DNA of 13,200 bases, taken from assembly GCA_004297865.1 (NCBI GenBank), contig SCSO01000464.1:1-13200 (forward strand). Direction: 5' to 3'. Below the pieces are notes generated by a model, which made no database searches, was not told the origin of the DNA, and worked only from the letters and a program-made list of their open reading frames with translations. This stretch comes from Legionella sp. (GTDB taxonomy: Bacteria; Pseudomonadota; Gammaproteobacteria; Legionellales; Legionellaceae). Positions 6,740 to 13,200 of this stretch are shown piece by piece (position 1 is the stretch's first letter; every line of letters begins with the position of its first letter). Both the position numbers and the translations under genes were made by a program.

Positions 6740-7192
6740 ATGGAATCAATAAAAAAGGCTATATTGCTAACGATCCTACTTTTGTTGCCAATTATTACAT
6801 ACTCTAAGACCAACTCACTTTCAGACAATTTAAAATCAATGTTTAATGAAGTGGTGGTTAAAAAGAACGCGAATTTAATTTCTGATTATTATGATAAAGA
6901 ATTCCTACTGTTCACTAACGGAAAGCAGATGGATTATCTGCAATTTTATTCTTCCCATAAAAAAATTTATCAAACCAATATAAAATACTCAATCCGCTTT
7001 GATGAACAATCTTTTGTAGAACAAGGTAATAAAGTTGCGGCACGTGTTTTCATAACAACTCAGAAAGATAATGATAGTGCAAAGCCAATAGAGGTTATCC
7101 TTATTGCACAGTATAAAAAGGATAAACTGTATCGATTATGGGAAATCACTTATCCTGACTGGTCTAAAATGAAGTCTTTCAAGGATATGTAA
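6740..7192 (+). CDS. Exported NTF2-like (SnoaL-type) small protein
   Basis: A 150-residue protein with a clear signal peptide (KK then a leucine/isoleucine core, residues 5-20) and likely cleavage near SYSK at about 21-24. The mature part has the alternating helix and strand pattern of small NTF2-like folds: an N-terminal helix (SLSDNLKSMFNEVVVKKN), YYDKEFLLFTNGKQMDYLQF, then strands ending in KLYRLWEITYPDWS. Such domains bind small ligands or act as scaffolds; no catalytic set can be named. The family assignment is by overall pattern only. GGAGTG lies nine bases before the ATG. It starts 56 bases after argS and may be co-transcribed with it. Confidence 0.6.
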   Translation: MESIKKAILLTILLLLPIITYSKTNSLSDNLKSMFNEVVVKKNANLISDYYDKEFLLFTNGKQMDYLQFYSSHKKIYQTNIKYSIRFDEQSFVEQGNKVAARVFITTQKDNDSAKPIEVILIAQYKKDKLYRLWEITYPDWSKMKSFKDM

Positions 7193-7195
7193 ACT

Positions 7196-7262
7196 AAGGG
7201 TAGGCCCTTCGTGTTTGATTCCAGCCGGTTGCTGGCAACCGGCATCGAGCCAATGGGGCTGA
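7196..7262. terminator. GC-rich hairpin zone between convergent genes
   Basis: Three inverted repeats sit between the stop codons of two convergent genes: AAGGG-tagg-CCCTT (7196-7209), GCCGGTTGC-tg-GCAACCGGC (7224-7243, nine paired bases) and AGCC-aatgg-GGCT (about 7249-7260). The last is followed on the plus strand by GAGCTTTT. This is the expected place for a bidirectional terminator, though the strongest stem lacks an adjacent T-run. The GC content is clearly above the surroundings. Confidence 0.5.
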
Positions 7263-7266
7263 GCTT

Positions 7267-7641
7267 TTAATTAGCTTCCGGGGTGTTTGCCATATAATCA
7301 ATAGCTTCTTTTATCGCTTTATCGGAACAATTTTTATTTGGTACATCAGCTTCTTTACATAAGCCACCATGAGGCATTAACCCTTTTCCAATACTAGCTT
7401 TATAGAGTAAATAATCCATTGGTGTTTTAAATTGTTCGGGGTGGTTTTTCGATTCAATTGCAGCATTCTTAAGTCTGATACTCCAGGCTTCTTTATCAAA
7501 AGCAGCAGGAGCGTGCATCCCTTTAGCCATTGAAGGAGCATGACAAGTTTTGCATGTTATCTCGTAAGTCCCTTTACCTAAATCGCTGGCTATTAGAGGC
7601 GTAGTAAATGCAATCAGTAGAATAAATAGTCTATTTTTCAT
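7267..7641 (-). CDS. Periplasmic cytochrome c5-like monoheme protein
   Basis: A 124-residue exported cytochrome. Residues 1-18 form a signal peptide (MKNRLFILLIAFTTPLIA), so the protein acts in the periplasm. Heme attachment CKTCH is at 30-34 (Cys30, Cys33, axial His34), and the distal ligand is most likely Met89 in GKGLMPHGG. Two further cysteines, Cys95 and Cys105, occur in the same place as the disulfide of cytochrome c5, which supports that family over a generic class I cytochrome. Its role would be electron transfer in the respiratory chain, such as to a terminal oxidase. It is divergent from ldhA and convergent with the NTF2-like gene. Confidence 0.88.
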   Translation of the reverse strand: MKNRLFILLIAFTTPLIASDLGKGTYEITCKTCHAPSMAKGMHAPAAFDKEAWSIRLKNAAIESKNHPEQFKTPMDYLLYKASIGKGLMPHGGLCKEADVPNKNCSDKAIKEAIDYMANTPEAN

Positions 7642-7674
7642 TTTAAGTCCTTTATAAAAGTTAATCTTAACCTA

Positions 7675-7701
7675 TAAAATCGGAACAATTTAGCGATTTT
7701 A
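7675..7701. promoter_or_regulatory. Inverted repeat in the cytochrome c / ldhA divergent region
   Basis: TAAAATCG (7675-7682) and CGATTTTA (7694-7701) form an 8-bp inverted repeat with an 11-base spacer. It lies between the divergent cytochrome c gene (start 7641) and ldhA (start 7788), a natural place for an operator acting on either. The regulator is not identifiable. Confidence 0.35.
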
Positions 7702-7787
7702 ACATTTTGCTACTGAAAAAACTTATTGGATTTTAGTTAGTCTTATGAATTAAGATGGAGACTAAATACAGATATTACTAGATATAT

Positions 7788-8786
7788 ATGAAAATTTCTT
7801 TTTTTAGCACTCAAAAATATGAACAAACCATTTTTGATCAAATAAACCAACTACATCATCATGAAATTAATTATCATGATTTCCATCTTAATTCACAAAG
7901 CATAGGCGCATTAGCTCCAACAGATGTAGTATGCTGTTTTGTGAATGATTCTATTAATATCAAAGTCATTGATGGCCTTTGTGAACGTGGCGTTAAGCTA
8001 ATATCTTTGCGATCTGCAGGATATAACCATGTTGATTATGCATATGCACAGCAGAGAGGGATAAGTGTTTGTAGGGTGCCCTCCTATTCACCACAAGCGA
8101 TTGCAGAATATACAGTGGCATTAATTTTATGTCTCAATAGAAAAGTTCACCAGGCCTATAATAGAGTGAGAGAGGGGAATTTTTCGCTTAATGGATTAAT
8201 GGGATTTAACTTATATCAAAAAACAGTAGGAATTATTGGTACGGGACAAATAGGCACAGCACTAGCAAATATTCTTATTGGGTTTGGTTGTAAAATTCTT
8301 GCTTTCGACCCACAACCTAATGAATGTTGTATCAAACTTGGGGTAAAATACACAAGTTTAGACTCCTTATTGGAAAACTCAGATATAGTGAGTCTACATT
8401 GTCCATTAAACGACAATACTTCCCATATAATCGATTCCCAAGCCCTAGAAAGAATGAAACAAGGGGCGATGCTGATTAACACTGGTCGAGGAAAACTCCT
8501 TGATACCAAAGCAGTTATAGTTGCCCTAAAAAGTAAAAAATTAGGTTATCTTGGAATTGATGTATATGAAGAAGAGGGGCCCTTGTTTTTTGAAGATCAT
8601 TCCTCTGATATTATTGATGATGATGTATTTTGCAGATTACAAACTTTTCCAAACGTACTTATTACGGGTCATCAGGGTTTTTTCACGCGCGAGGCCATAC
8701 AGAATATTGCGTCTACAACATTGGAGAATATAAGTAACTTTGAGAAAAAAACAGGCCCAATCTATTTGGTCACCACTACATTATAA
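7788..8786 (+). CDS. ldhA: D-lactate dehydrogenase (fermentative, LdhA type)
   Basis: A 332-residue NAD-dependent D-2-hydroxyacid dehydrogenase that reduces pyruvate to D-lactate in the cytosol. It aligns by eye with E. coli LdhA (329) along its whole length: N-terminal MKISFFSTQKYEQ, SLRSAGYNHVD, then NFSLNGLMGFNLYQKT before the Rossmann motif GTGQIG at 151-156. The catalytic triad is in place: Arg234 in INTGRGKLLD, Glu near 263 in DVYEEEGPLFFED, and His295 in ITGHQGFFT. The DLFFED-type loop and DDVF segment favour LdhA over other members. No good ribosome site precedes ATG 7788. An unrecognised gene follows after 13 bases. Confidence 0.93.
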   Translation: MKISFFSTQKYEQTIFDQINQLHHHEINYHDFHLNSQSIGALAPTDVVCCFVNDSINIKVIDGLCERGVKLISLRSAGYNHVDYAYAQQRGISVCRVPSYSPQAIAEYTVALILCLNRKVHQAYNRVREGNFSLNGLMGFNLYQKTVGIIGTGQIGTALANILIGFGCKILAFDPQPNECCIKLGVKYTSLDSLLENSDIVSLHCPLNDNTSHIIDSQALERMKQGAMLINTGRGKLLDTKAVIVALKSKKLGYLGIDVYEEEGPLFFEDHSSDIIDDDVFCRLQTFPNVLITGHQGFFTREAIQNIASTTLENISNFEKKTGPIYLVTTTL

Positions 8787-8799
8787 AATCTAGAGTTTC

Positions 8800-9624
8800 A
8801 TGAATAGTATATCGAACATTATTGATCTTTTAATAAATGAGGCTAAGTTATCCCTTAATGAGATTCAATCTCTATTAAGTAAACTTCTGAAATTAACAAC
8901 TGATACCGAAGATGACGGTTCCACTGATGAAGATAAAGCTCTCAAAATTCAATTAACGCTGCAATATCGTTTAAGCTGTGAAAATGCTTTGGGCATTCTA
9001 TTAAGTATGGATCATAATTTATTGTTTTATCTAGGAATTCAACCGCAGCAGTCTGCTAAAATGAATATGGATCGATTAGCCGCTGCAATAGGAAATGAAG
9101 ATTTAAAACAGATCTTAAATGTTTTAGCCATATTAGCTGGTTCGCTGTCAAAAATTGTTGCGCGATATAAAAATACCCATACCTCTTTTGCATTACGGGA
9201 CAGAGCCCTGCAAAAGCAGCACGTCATAACAAAAGAATTCTCCAGACTACTGGATAAACAAAATCAATTTTTAGAAGTGTTACACAAGCTTGATGCAGAA
9301 ATAGAACAGCTTATAAAACAACAAGTTGGCGAGCCTGTTTTTGATTATATTGCTGCCTTAAGGGGGCCTATTTCACATTTTCACCAAGCCCTAATGAATG
9401 GTCTTGAACAGGGAAAGCAGCTCTATATCCAAGTCAATAAAACCCCTTTGCTTGACTATCAACTTCAAACCCTGCTAAAAGAAACGGAAAAAGTACTTCA
9501 CTTAATGCCTAGTACCTATAACCCATATCCCAATAATCCATCTAATCAGGTTGATAACTCAGTAAAATCTGAACAATTAGAACAACGTGCTGCCGCAAAA
9601 CGATTACGGCCCTTTTTTGGATAA
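8800..9624 (+). CDS. Unrecognised 274-residue helical protein
   Basis: I do not recognise this protein. It is soluble, rich in leucine and glutamine, and predicted to be mostly helical. There is an acidic patch (TEDDGSTDEDKA, about 35-46), a heptad-like stretch at about 130-180 (ALQKQHVITKEFSRLLDKQN and onward), a proline/asparagine linker (MPSTYNPYPNNPSNQ, about 236-250), and a basic C-terminal tail EQRAAAKRLRPFFG. It begins 13 bases after ldhA and is probably in the same transcript, although the ribosome site (CTAGAG) is weak. There is no signal peptide or membrane segment. It could be a Legionella-specific cytosolic protein or an effector; nothing in the sequence decides this. Confidence 0.75.
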   Translation: MNSISNIIDLLINEAKLSLNEIQSLLSKLLKLTTDTEDDGSTDEDKALKIQLTLQYRLSCENALGILLSMDHNLLFYLGIQPQQSAKMNMDRLAAAIGNEDLKQILNVLAILAGSLSKIVARYKNTHTSFALRDRALQKQHVITKEFSRLLDKQNQFLEVLHKLDAEIEQLIKQQVGEPVFDYIAALRGPISHFHQALMNGLEQGKQLYIQVNKTPLLDYQLQTLLKETEKVLHLMPSTYNPYPNNPSNQVDNSVKSEQLEQRAAAKRLRPFFG

Positions 9625-9752
9625 TTAATTTACACTTATTACCCAGACAATGACGATATGTTTAATGGGTTAGGCAATTATAACAACATATAATATTCCC
9701 TTAATAATAGACCTATATAATCCAATTATAATTTATAATAAGGGCTCTAATT
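9625..9752 (+). promoter_or_regulatory. AT-rich promoter region of the following gene
   Basis: Two consensus -10 hexamers TATAAT occur at 9689-9694 and 9716-9721, the second 31 bases before ATG 9753. Neither has a clear -35 box. AAGGGCT stands about seven bases before the ATG and serves as ribosome site. Confidence 0.4.
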
Positions 9753-10175
9753 ATGAAATTTAAACATTCGGTTTATGAACTCATATACGATAGATTTTGG
9801 AGTTTCTACGTCACCCCTTTAGATTCACGAATTCGGGATGTATCAAAAGCAAAAGGCTCCAATTTATGTGACACGAATGTTAGTGTAACTATATTAATTA
9901 AAAAGTTAGCAAGAGAAATTAAACATATTCTATTAAGCATAGATAACCCGACTATTTCGTTTGAAGACCCCAATTCGCTTACACAATATAGGCAAAATCT
10001 TGTCCAAAAAACCGTTGAATATTTCTCACTTTATATGAGTATCTACCCTCAACATCAAAAATTGGCAGTTAGATTGTTAGTGGAACTTGGTATTCATTGG
10101 GATGAACCCAAGTCGCATCAGTGTCAGATATTGCCTTTTGACTTTAATGCTTCATTACGAAAAGTGGCTAATTAA
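9753..10175 (+). CDS. Unrecognised 140-residue protein
   Basis: No family is recognised. It is a soluble, mostly helical protein, starting MKFKHSVYELIYDRFWSFYV with aromatic-rich helix 1, then a possible amphipathic helix (TILIKKLAREIKHILLS, about 47-63), a SLTQYRQNLVQKTVEYF helix, and an IHWDEP turn near 114. It has no signal peptide. The ATG is supported by AAGGG upstream and by its own promoter-like region. After the TAA the same frame stays open for a further 24 codons to a TAG. It precedes a doubtful small ORF, a secreted protein and the S1P lyase on the same strand. Confidence 0.65.
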   Translation: MKFKHSVYELIYDRFWSFYVTPLDSRIRDVSKAKGSNLCDTNVSVTILIKKLAREIKHILLSIDNPTISFEDPNSLTQYRQNLVQKTVEYFSLYMSIYPQHQKLAVRLLVELGIHWDEPKSHQCQILPFDFNASLRKVAN

Positions 10176-10209
10176 CTTCTAGCAGAATGTACCTACGAGT
10201 ATTTTGAAA

Positions 10210-10452
10210 ATGATAAATTTCATTTCCTTACAAAATGCAGGGCCAATACACTCGCGTAGCAATCTACTGGTTACCGAAGACACTTTCATCAAGGCGAGAG
10301 TATTTTTTTCACAAATCCAGTCATATCAGCCTGATATTCCCAAACATCTGATAATTCATCCAAGCGCGATAAGTATAAAAAACAAAGCGCTGGGGCTTAA
10401 TTGCAATACCACAATGATATGTCGATATTTTTCAAGGTGTAACTTGACCTAA
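10210..10452 (+). CDS. Doubtful small ORF (80 codons)
   Basis: The frame from ATG 10210 (or TTG 10204) gives about 80 residues starting MINFISLQNAGPIHSRSNLL and ending RYFSRCNLT. No family, signal peptide or membrane helix is seen, and there is no ribosome site. Another frame in the same stretch, continuous with the gene before it, also reads like protein between stops. The region may be decayed coding sequence and not a live gene. Confidence 0.25.
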   Translation: MINFISLQNAGPIHSRSNLLVTEDTFIKARVFFSQIQSYQPDIPKHLIIHPSAISIKNKALGLNCNTTMICRYFSRCNLT

Positions 10453-10500
10453 TTGAATATCGCAAGTATCTTAGCAAGCTTTAATTGACAGGGAGTTAAT

Positions 10501-10920
10501 ATGAAAACCTTTCTAATAAATACCTTTCTTGGTTTTGGGGTTTTGGCATCATCGGTTGCTGGTGCTTATGGAAGTGACATTGACTTAGGGGTCTATCAAA
10601 TCTATCCAGGTTATGAAACCACGATCGATCTTGCTAAAATCGCCCTCTATCCAGACGTAACTTACAATTTATATTGTCATTTAAAAGCTGTCGATGAAGA
10701 GAGTCATTTGAAATTAAAAGTTAGTAATAGAAATACGGAAATTTGGGTAGAGGATTGCACCACCCAAACAAAATTAGAAGTAACCTGCCCCATTAAAAAT
10801 AACAAATTAGTGAATTTTGGTTTCCGAAAAGTTACTAAAGACCAAGGAACTATAAGTATAAGAAACCTCGATTTTAATCAAACTTTTATTGCAAAATGTA
10901 TTGCTAAAGTTTCAAGTTAA
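10501..10920 (+). CDS. Secreted four-cysteine protein of unknown function
   Basis: A 139-residue protein with a signal peptide (MKTFLINTFLGFGVLASSVAGA, cleavage probably near residues 22-25). The mature part is rich in beta-type residues and has four cysteines, at about 60 (NLYCHLK), 89 (VEDCTTQ), 97 (VTCPIK) and 134 (IAKCIAK), enough for two disulfides. A small periplasmic or secreted beta-sandwich is plausible, but this is inference. AGGGAG lies well placed before ATG 10501. It ends 36 bases ahead of the S1P lyase start, which has its own strong ribosome site, so the two may share a transcript. No family is recognised. Confidence 0.7.
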   Translation: MKTFLINTFLGFGVLASSVAGAYGSDIDLGVYQIYPGYETTIDLAKIALYPDVTYNLYCHLKAVDEESHLKLKVSNRNTEIWVEDCTTQTKLEVTCPIKNNKLVNFGFRKVTKDQGTISIRNLDFNQTFIAKCIAKVSS

Positions 10921-10956
10921 AAACCTAAATCTGCGTTGTTTTTGAAGGGAGTTATG

Positions 10957-12753
10957 ATGTGGGCTATGATTTCCGAATTACTTAGTACCTCTGTAGATGC
11001 TTTTGATCAGTATAATAAAGATACTCCTGCCTCTTTAATTGTGCTTGGTACTGCTAGTCTTTATTTTTTATACAATCAATTTTACAATCCCTGGATAAGC
11101 AGAAGCTATAGGTCGCGTCATAGTGCTACACTACAACAACGCATGCTTGATGCGGCTTATCATTTAGCGAAGCATGTACCAGCAGTGCAGAATAAAATAG
11201 CTGGAGAGTTTGAAAAAGAATTGCAATCCATTAGAGATAAGTTAGAAGTGCAACGCGCTAAAATGTCTCTACAAGAAAAAATGCCAGAGCAGGGCGTTTC
11301 ACCAATTGAGATTTTACACCAATTGGGTATTAAACCAGAAGACTGTACTTTTGATTTCAAATCGGTAAAGTCGAGTGATAAAGCTCGTCAATTTATTGTG
11401 CAGAATGGAGATGGGCAAGATTCAGGTGCTTTGTATGCGGTTTACCCCAAAGAACATAGGGAATTACTGAAAGAAGTGTATGATGCTACTGCCTTGAGTA
11501 ATCCAATGCATGATAAATGGCCACGCATTAATGCCATGCAAGCCGAAATCATTCGTTGGTGCCAAGACTTATTTCATGGTTCAGCAGAGGGATATGGTCT
11601 TTTAACTCATGGTGGAACAGGCAGTATTATTGAAGCAATGGCTTCTTATGTGACTCATGCTCGCGCTCGTGGCATACACTATCCGGAAATAGTAGTTCCT
11701 GAAACTGCACATGCTGCCTTTAAAAAAGCAGCAGAATTAACCGGTGCGACGCTAATAACAGTACCAGTAGATCCAAAAACTGGAGCTGTGACTGCGGCTG
11801 AAATGAGTAAATATCTCTCCTCTAATACCGCTGTGATGGTGGGTTCTGCGCCGTCATTTATGAATGGTATTCATGATCCTATCCAAGAATTAGGTCAATT
11901 AGCACAAAAACATAAGATTCCTTTTCATGTTGACGCCTGTTTAGGTGGTTTTACTACGGTTTTTTTAGATACTGCAAAAGAGCCTTTAGATTTTAGAGTA
12001 CCCGGGGTCACTTCTATTTCGGCGGATTTACATAAATACGGTTGTTGTCCCAAGGGAACTTCTGTCTGTTTATACAGTAAAGATTCGCCTGCTATATCTG
12101 TATACGCCGCTTTAAATTGGTCTGGTGGTTTATATGCAACTTCCGGTATTCTCGATGGCTCTACCAGTGGTGCTCGCGTTGCGGAAGTATATGCAACCAT
12201 GGCGTATTACGGCAGACAAAAATATAAAGAAATTGCCGAGAATGTTGTTGCATTACGCGCCCGTTTGCAACAGAGAGTTGTCAATTTAGTTAATGCCAAT
12301 AGTAATATTAGCCCCGACGAAATCAGAGTCTTCGGTGACCCTAAATCGACAGTCCTAGGTTTGTGCAGCAAAAGTTTAAATCCTCATTTAATTGCCGATG
12401 AATTGGATAAGCGGGGATGGAAACTTAATTTACTACAAAACCCTAAGGGATTTCATTTGTGTTTGACCCATGTACATACTTTAATTGATGGATTTGAAGA
12501 TCAATTTATCAATGATCTTAAAAATGCGATTACTGCAGTGAGAGCGTATCCTGCGGATAAAAAACCTAGCGGGAATGTGAAGATATACGGTACGGTAGGT
12601 ATGCTTCCAACATCATTGCAACGAGAAATGTGCATTCAATATCAGAAAGCACGTTTAGTCTTTGTTGGATTGGGGAATAAGTTGGGGTTCTTTGCCTCGG
12701 ACAAAGAAGTAACAACAGATAGGTTATCACCCCAGGTTAATGCAACAATATAA
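10957..12753 (+). CDS. legS2: Sphingosine-1-phosphate lyase (LegS2/LpSpl type effector)
   Basis: A 598-residue PLP enzyme of the eukaryote-like S1P lyase family, which cleaves sphingosine 1-phosphate to phosphoethanolamine and a long-chain aldehyde. Residues about 24-45 (SLIVLGTASLYFLYNQFYNP) form a membrane anchor as in animal lyases. The PLP lysine is Lys360 in SADLHKYGCCPKG, nearly identical to the animal SADTHKYG motif. Also present are YGLLTHGGTGSIIEAM and VDACLGGF, which bind the cofactor. In L. pneumophila the homologue is a Dot/Icm effector that lowers host sphingosine and restrains autophagy; I infer the same here. I prefer ATG 10957, five bases after AAGGGAG; ATG 10954 is possible, and TTG 10936 lies upstream of that ribosome site. 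Sampled lines are richer in G+C than argS, in keeping with a proposed eukaryotic origin. Confidence 0.93.
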   Translation: MWAMISELLSTSVDAFDQYNKDTPASLIVLGTASLYFLYNQFYNPWISRSYRSRHSATLQQRMLDAAYHLAKHVPAVQNKIAGEFEKELQSIRDKLEVQRAKMSLQEKMPEQGVSPIEILHQLGIKPEDCTFDFKSVKSSDKARQFIVQNGDGQDSGALYAVYPKEHRELLKEVYDATALSNPMHDKWPRINAMQAEIIRWCQDLFHGSAEGYGLLTHGGTGSIIEAMASYVTHARARGIHYPEIVVPETAHAAFKKAAELTGATLITVPVDPKTGAVTAAEMSKYLSSNTAVMVGSAPSFMNGIHDPIQELGQLAQKHKIPFHVDACLGGFTTVFLDTAKEPLDFRVPGVTSISADLHKYGCCPKGTSVCLYSKDSPAISVYAALNWSGGLYATSGILDGSTSGARVAEVYATMAYYGRQKYKEIAENVVALRARLQQRVVNLVNANSNISPDEIRVFGDPKSTVLGLCSKSLNPHLIADELDKRGWKLNLLQNPKGFHLCLTHVHTLIDGFEDQFINDLKNAITAVRAYPADKKPSGNVKIYGTVGMLPTSLQREMCIQYQKARLVFVGLGNKLGFFASDKEVTTDRLSPQVNATI

Positions 12754-12776
12754 GGTTCGTCATTGTTACGCTTTTG

Positions 12777-13187
12777 CTATTGTGGAGTGTATTGATAATG
12801 TTCGCTAGTGGTAGGTTCTAATTCTTTTAACGCAGTATCTATGGCCGTCTGACACGCTTTAATAAATGGAGCATTTTGTAGTGGGCTGCAAAAAAGTCCA
12901 GGCATGCTACGAGATTGGAAAGTCTCTTCATTCGTTTTATTGGCAAGAACCGTTTTTTTCCATTGGTCGAATAAATTACTAACGTCATTCAATTGGGTCT
13001 TTTCATCCACTTTCAACTCAGATAATACTTTAATCAATGCGGATATTCTTGTGGTTTTATTAGAATCTTTTAATTGTTCATTAGTTGAATTGAGGATCGC
13101 TAGCAGTTCAGCCTTGAGCTTGGTGATAGAAGATTGCAGTGCTTCGCCGGCATCAAACTGTCTGAGGGCCGAGAATAAACCGGGAGA
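12777..13187 (-). CDS. C-terminal part of an unrecognised protein, cut at the contig end
   Basis: This frame is open from TAG at 12777-12779 to the right edge, so only the last roughly 136 residues are seen and the start is missing. It includes ALRQFDAGEALQSSITKLKA, TRISALIKVLSELKVDEKTQ, LFDQWKKTVLANKTNEETF and a cysteine-containing LFCSPLQNAPFIKACQTAID stretch, ending EHYQYTPQ. It is soluble and largely helical, with no recognised family. It is convergent with the S1P lyase, whose stop is only 23 bases away. Bases 13188-13200 are adapter and do not encode it. Confidence 0.7.
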   Translation of the reverse strand, partial: SPGLFSALRQFDAGEALQSSITKLKAELLAILNSTNEQLKDSNKTTRISALIKVLSELKVDEKTQLNDVSNLFDQWKKTVLANKTNEETFQSRSMPGLFCSPLQNAPFIKACQTAIDTALKELEPTTSEHYQYTPQ

Positions 13188-13200
13188 AGATCGGAAGAGC
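13188..13200. other. Sequencing adapter remnant at the contig end
   Basis: The last 13 bases read AGATCGGAAGAGC, the exact universal start of Illumina TruSeq-type adapters. The contig therefore ends in untrimmed adapter and these bases should not be treated as genome. Confidence 0.93.

Noticed and set aside
9700..9721. Tandem CTTAATAAT / CTATATAAT as a PmrA-like site
   Set aside because: The period is 13 bases and the second copy is mostly the -10 box; too weak in AT-rich DNA.
10936..10956. TTG 10936 as start of the S1P lyase
   Set aside because: It lies before the AAGGGAG ribosome site, which serves ATG 10957 (or 10954).
1..13200. CRISPR array, insertion sequence, integrase or attachment site
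   Set aside because: No spaced direct repeats, transposase motifs or terminal inverted repeats with target duplications were seen anywhere in the window.

Overview
The window looks like a piece of a Legionella-type gammaproteobacterial chromosome. It is AT-rich and has many exported or orphan proteins. It carries a sphingosine-1-phosphate lyase of the eukaryote-like LegS2/LpSpl type, a TcdA/TcdB-type glycosyltransferase fragment, and a protein with an SGHYRP motif that I associate from memory with Legionella effectors. The genus call is an inference from this gene mix, not from a marker gene.

Left part (1-3310): a glycosyltransferase cut by the left edge (minus strand), a Pmp3/YqaE small membrane protein (minus), and an MFS transporter (minus). 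Upstream of the transporter lies a roughly 600-base stretch with two candidate promoters, two tiny candidate ORFs, competing hairpins and a perfect 22-bp palindrome; it is the most structured non-coding part of the window.

Middle (3311-7787): a candidate effector of 430 residues (plus), an ambiguous stretch that reads as decayed coding sequence, arginyl-tRNA synthetase (argS), an exported small protein with an NTF2-like look, a GC-rich hairpin zone between convergent genes, and a cytochrome c5-like protein (minus).

Right part (7788-13200): D-lactate dehydrogenase (ldhA) with an unrecognised 274-residue protein 13 bases behind it. Then come an orphan gene, a doubtful small ORF, a secreted four-cysteine protein and the S1P lyase, all on the plus strand. 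The last gene (minus) is cut by the end of the contig. The final 13 bases are exactly the common Illumina adapter sequence, so the right edge is an assembly artefact, not genome.

Functionally this is a mixture of housekeeping genes (argS, ldhA, cytochrome c, MFS) with host-directed genes typical of an intracellular pathogen's accessory repertoire. I do not see a clearly new multi-gene system. The points most worth following are the transporter leader region, the in-frame continuation after the stop of the 430-residue effector candidate, and the small secreted protein directly in front of the S1P lyase.
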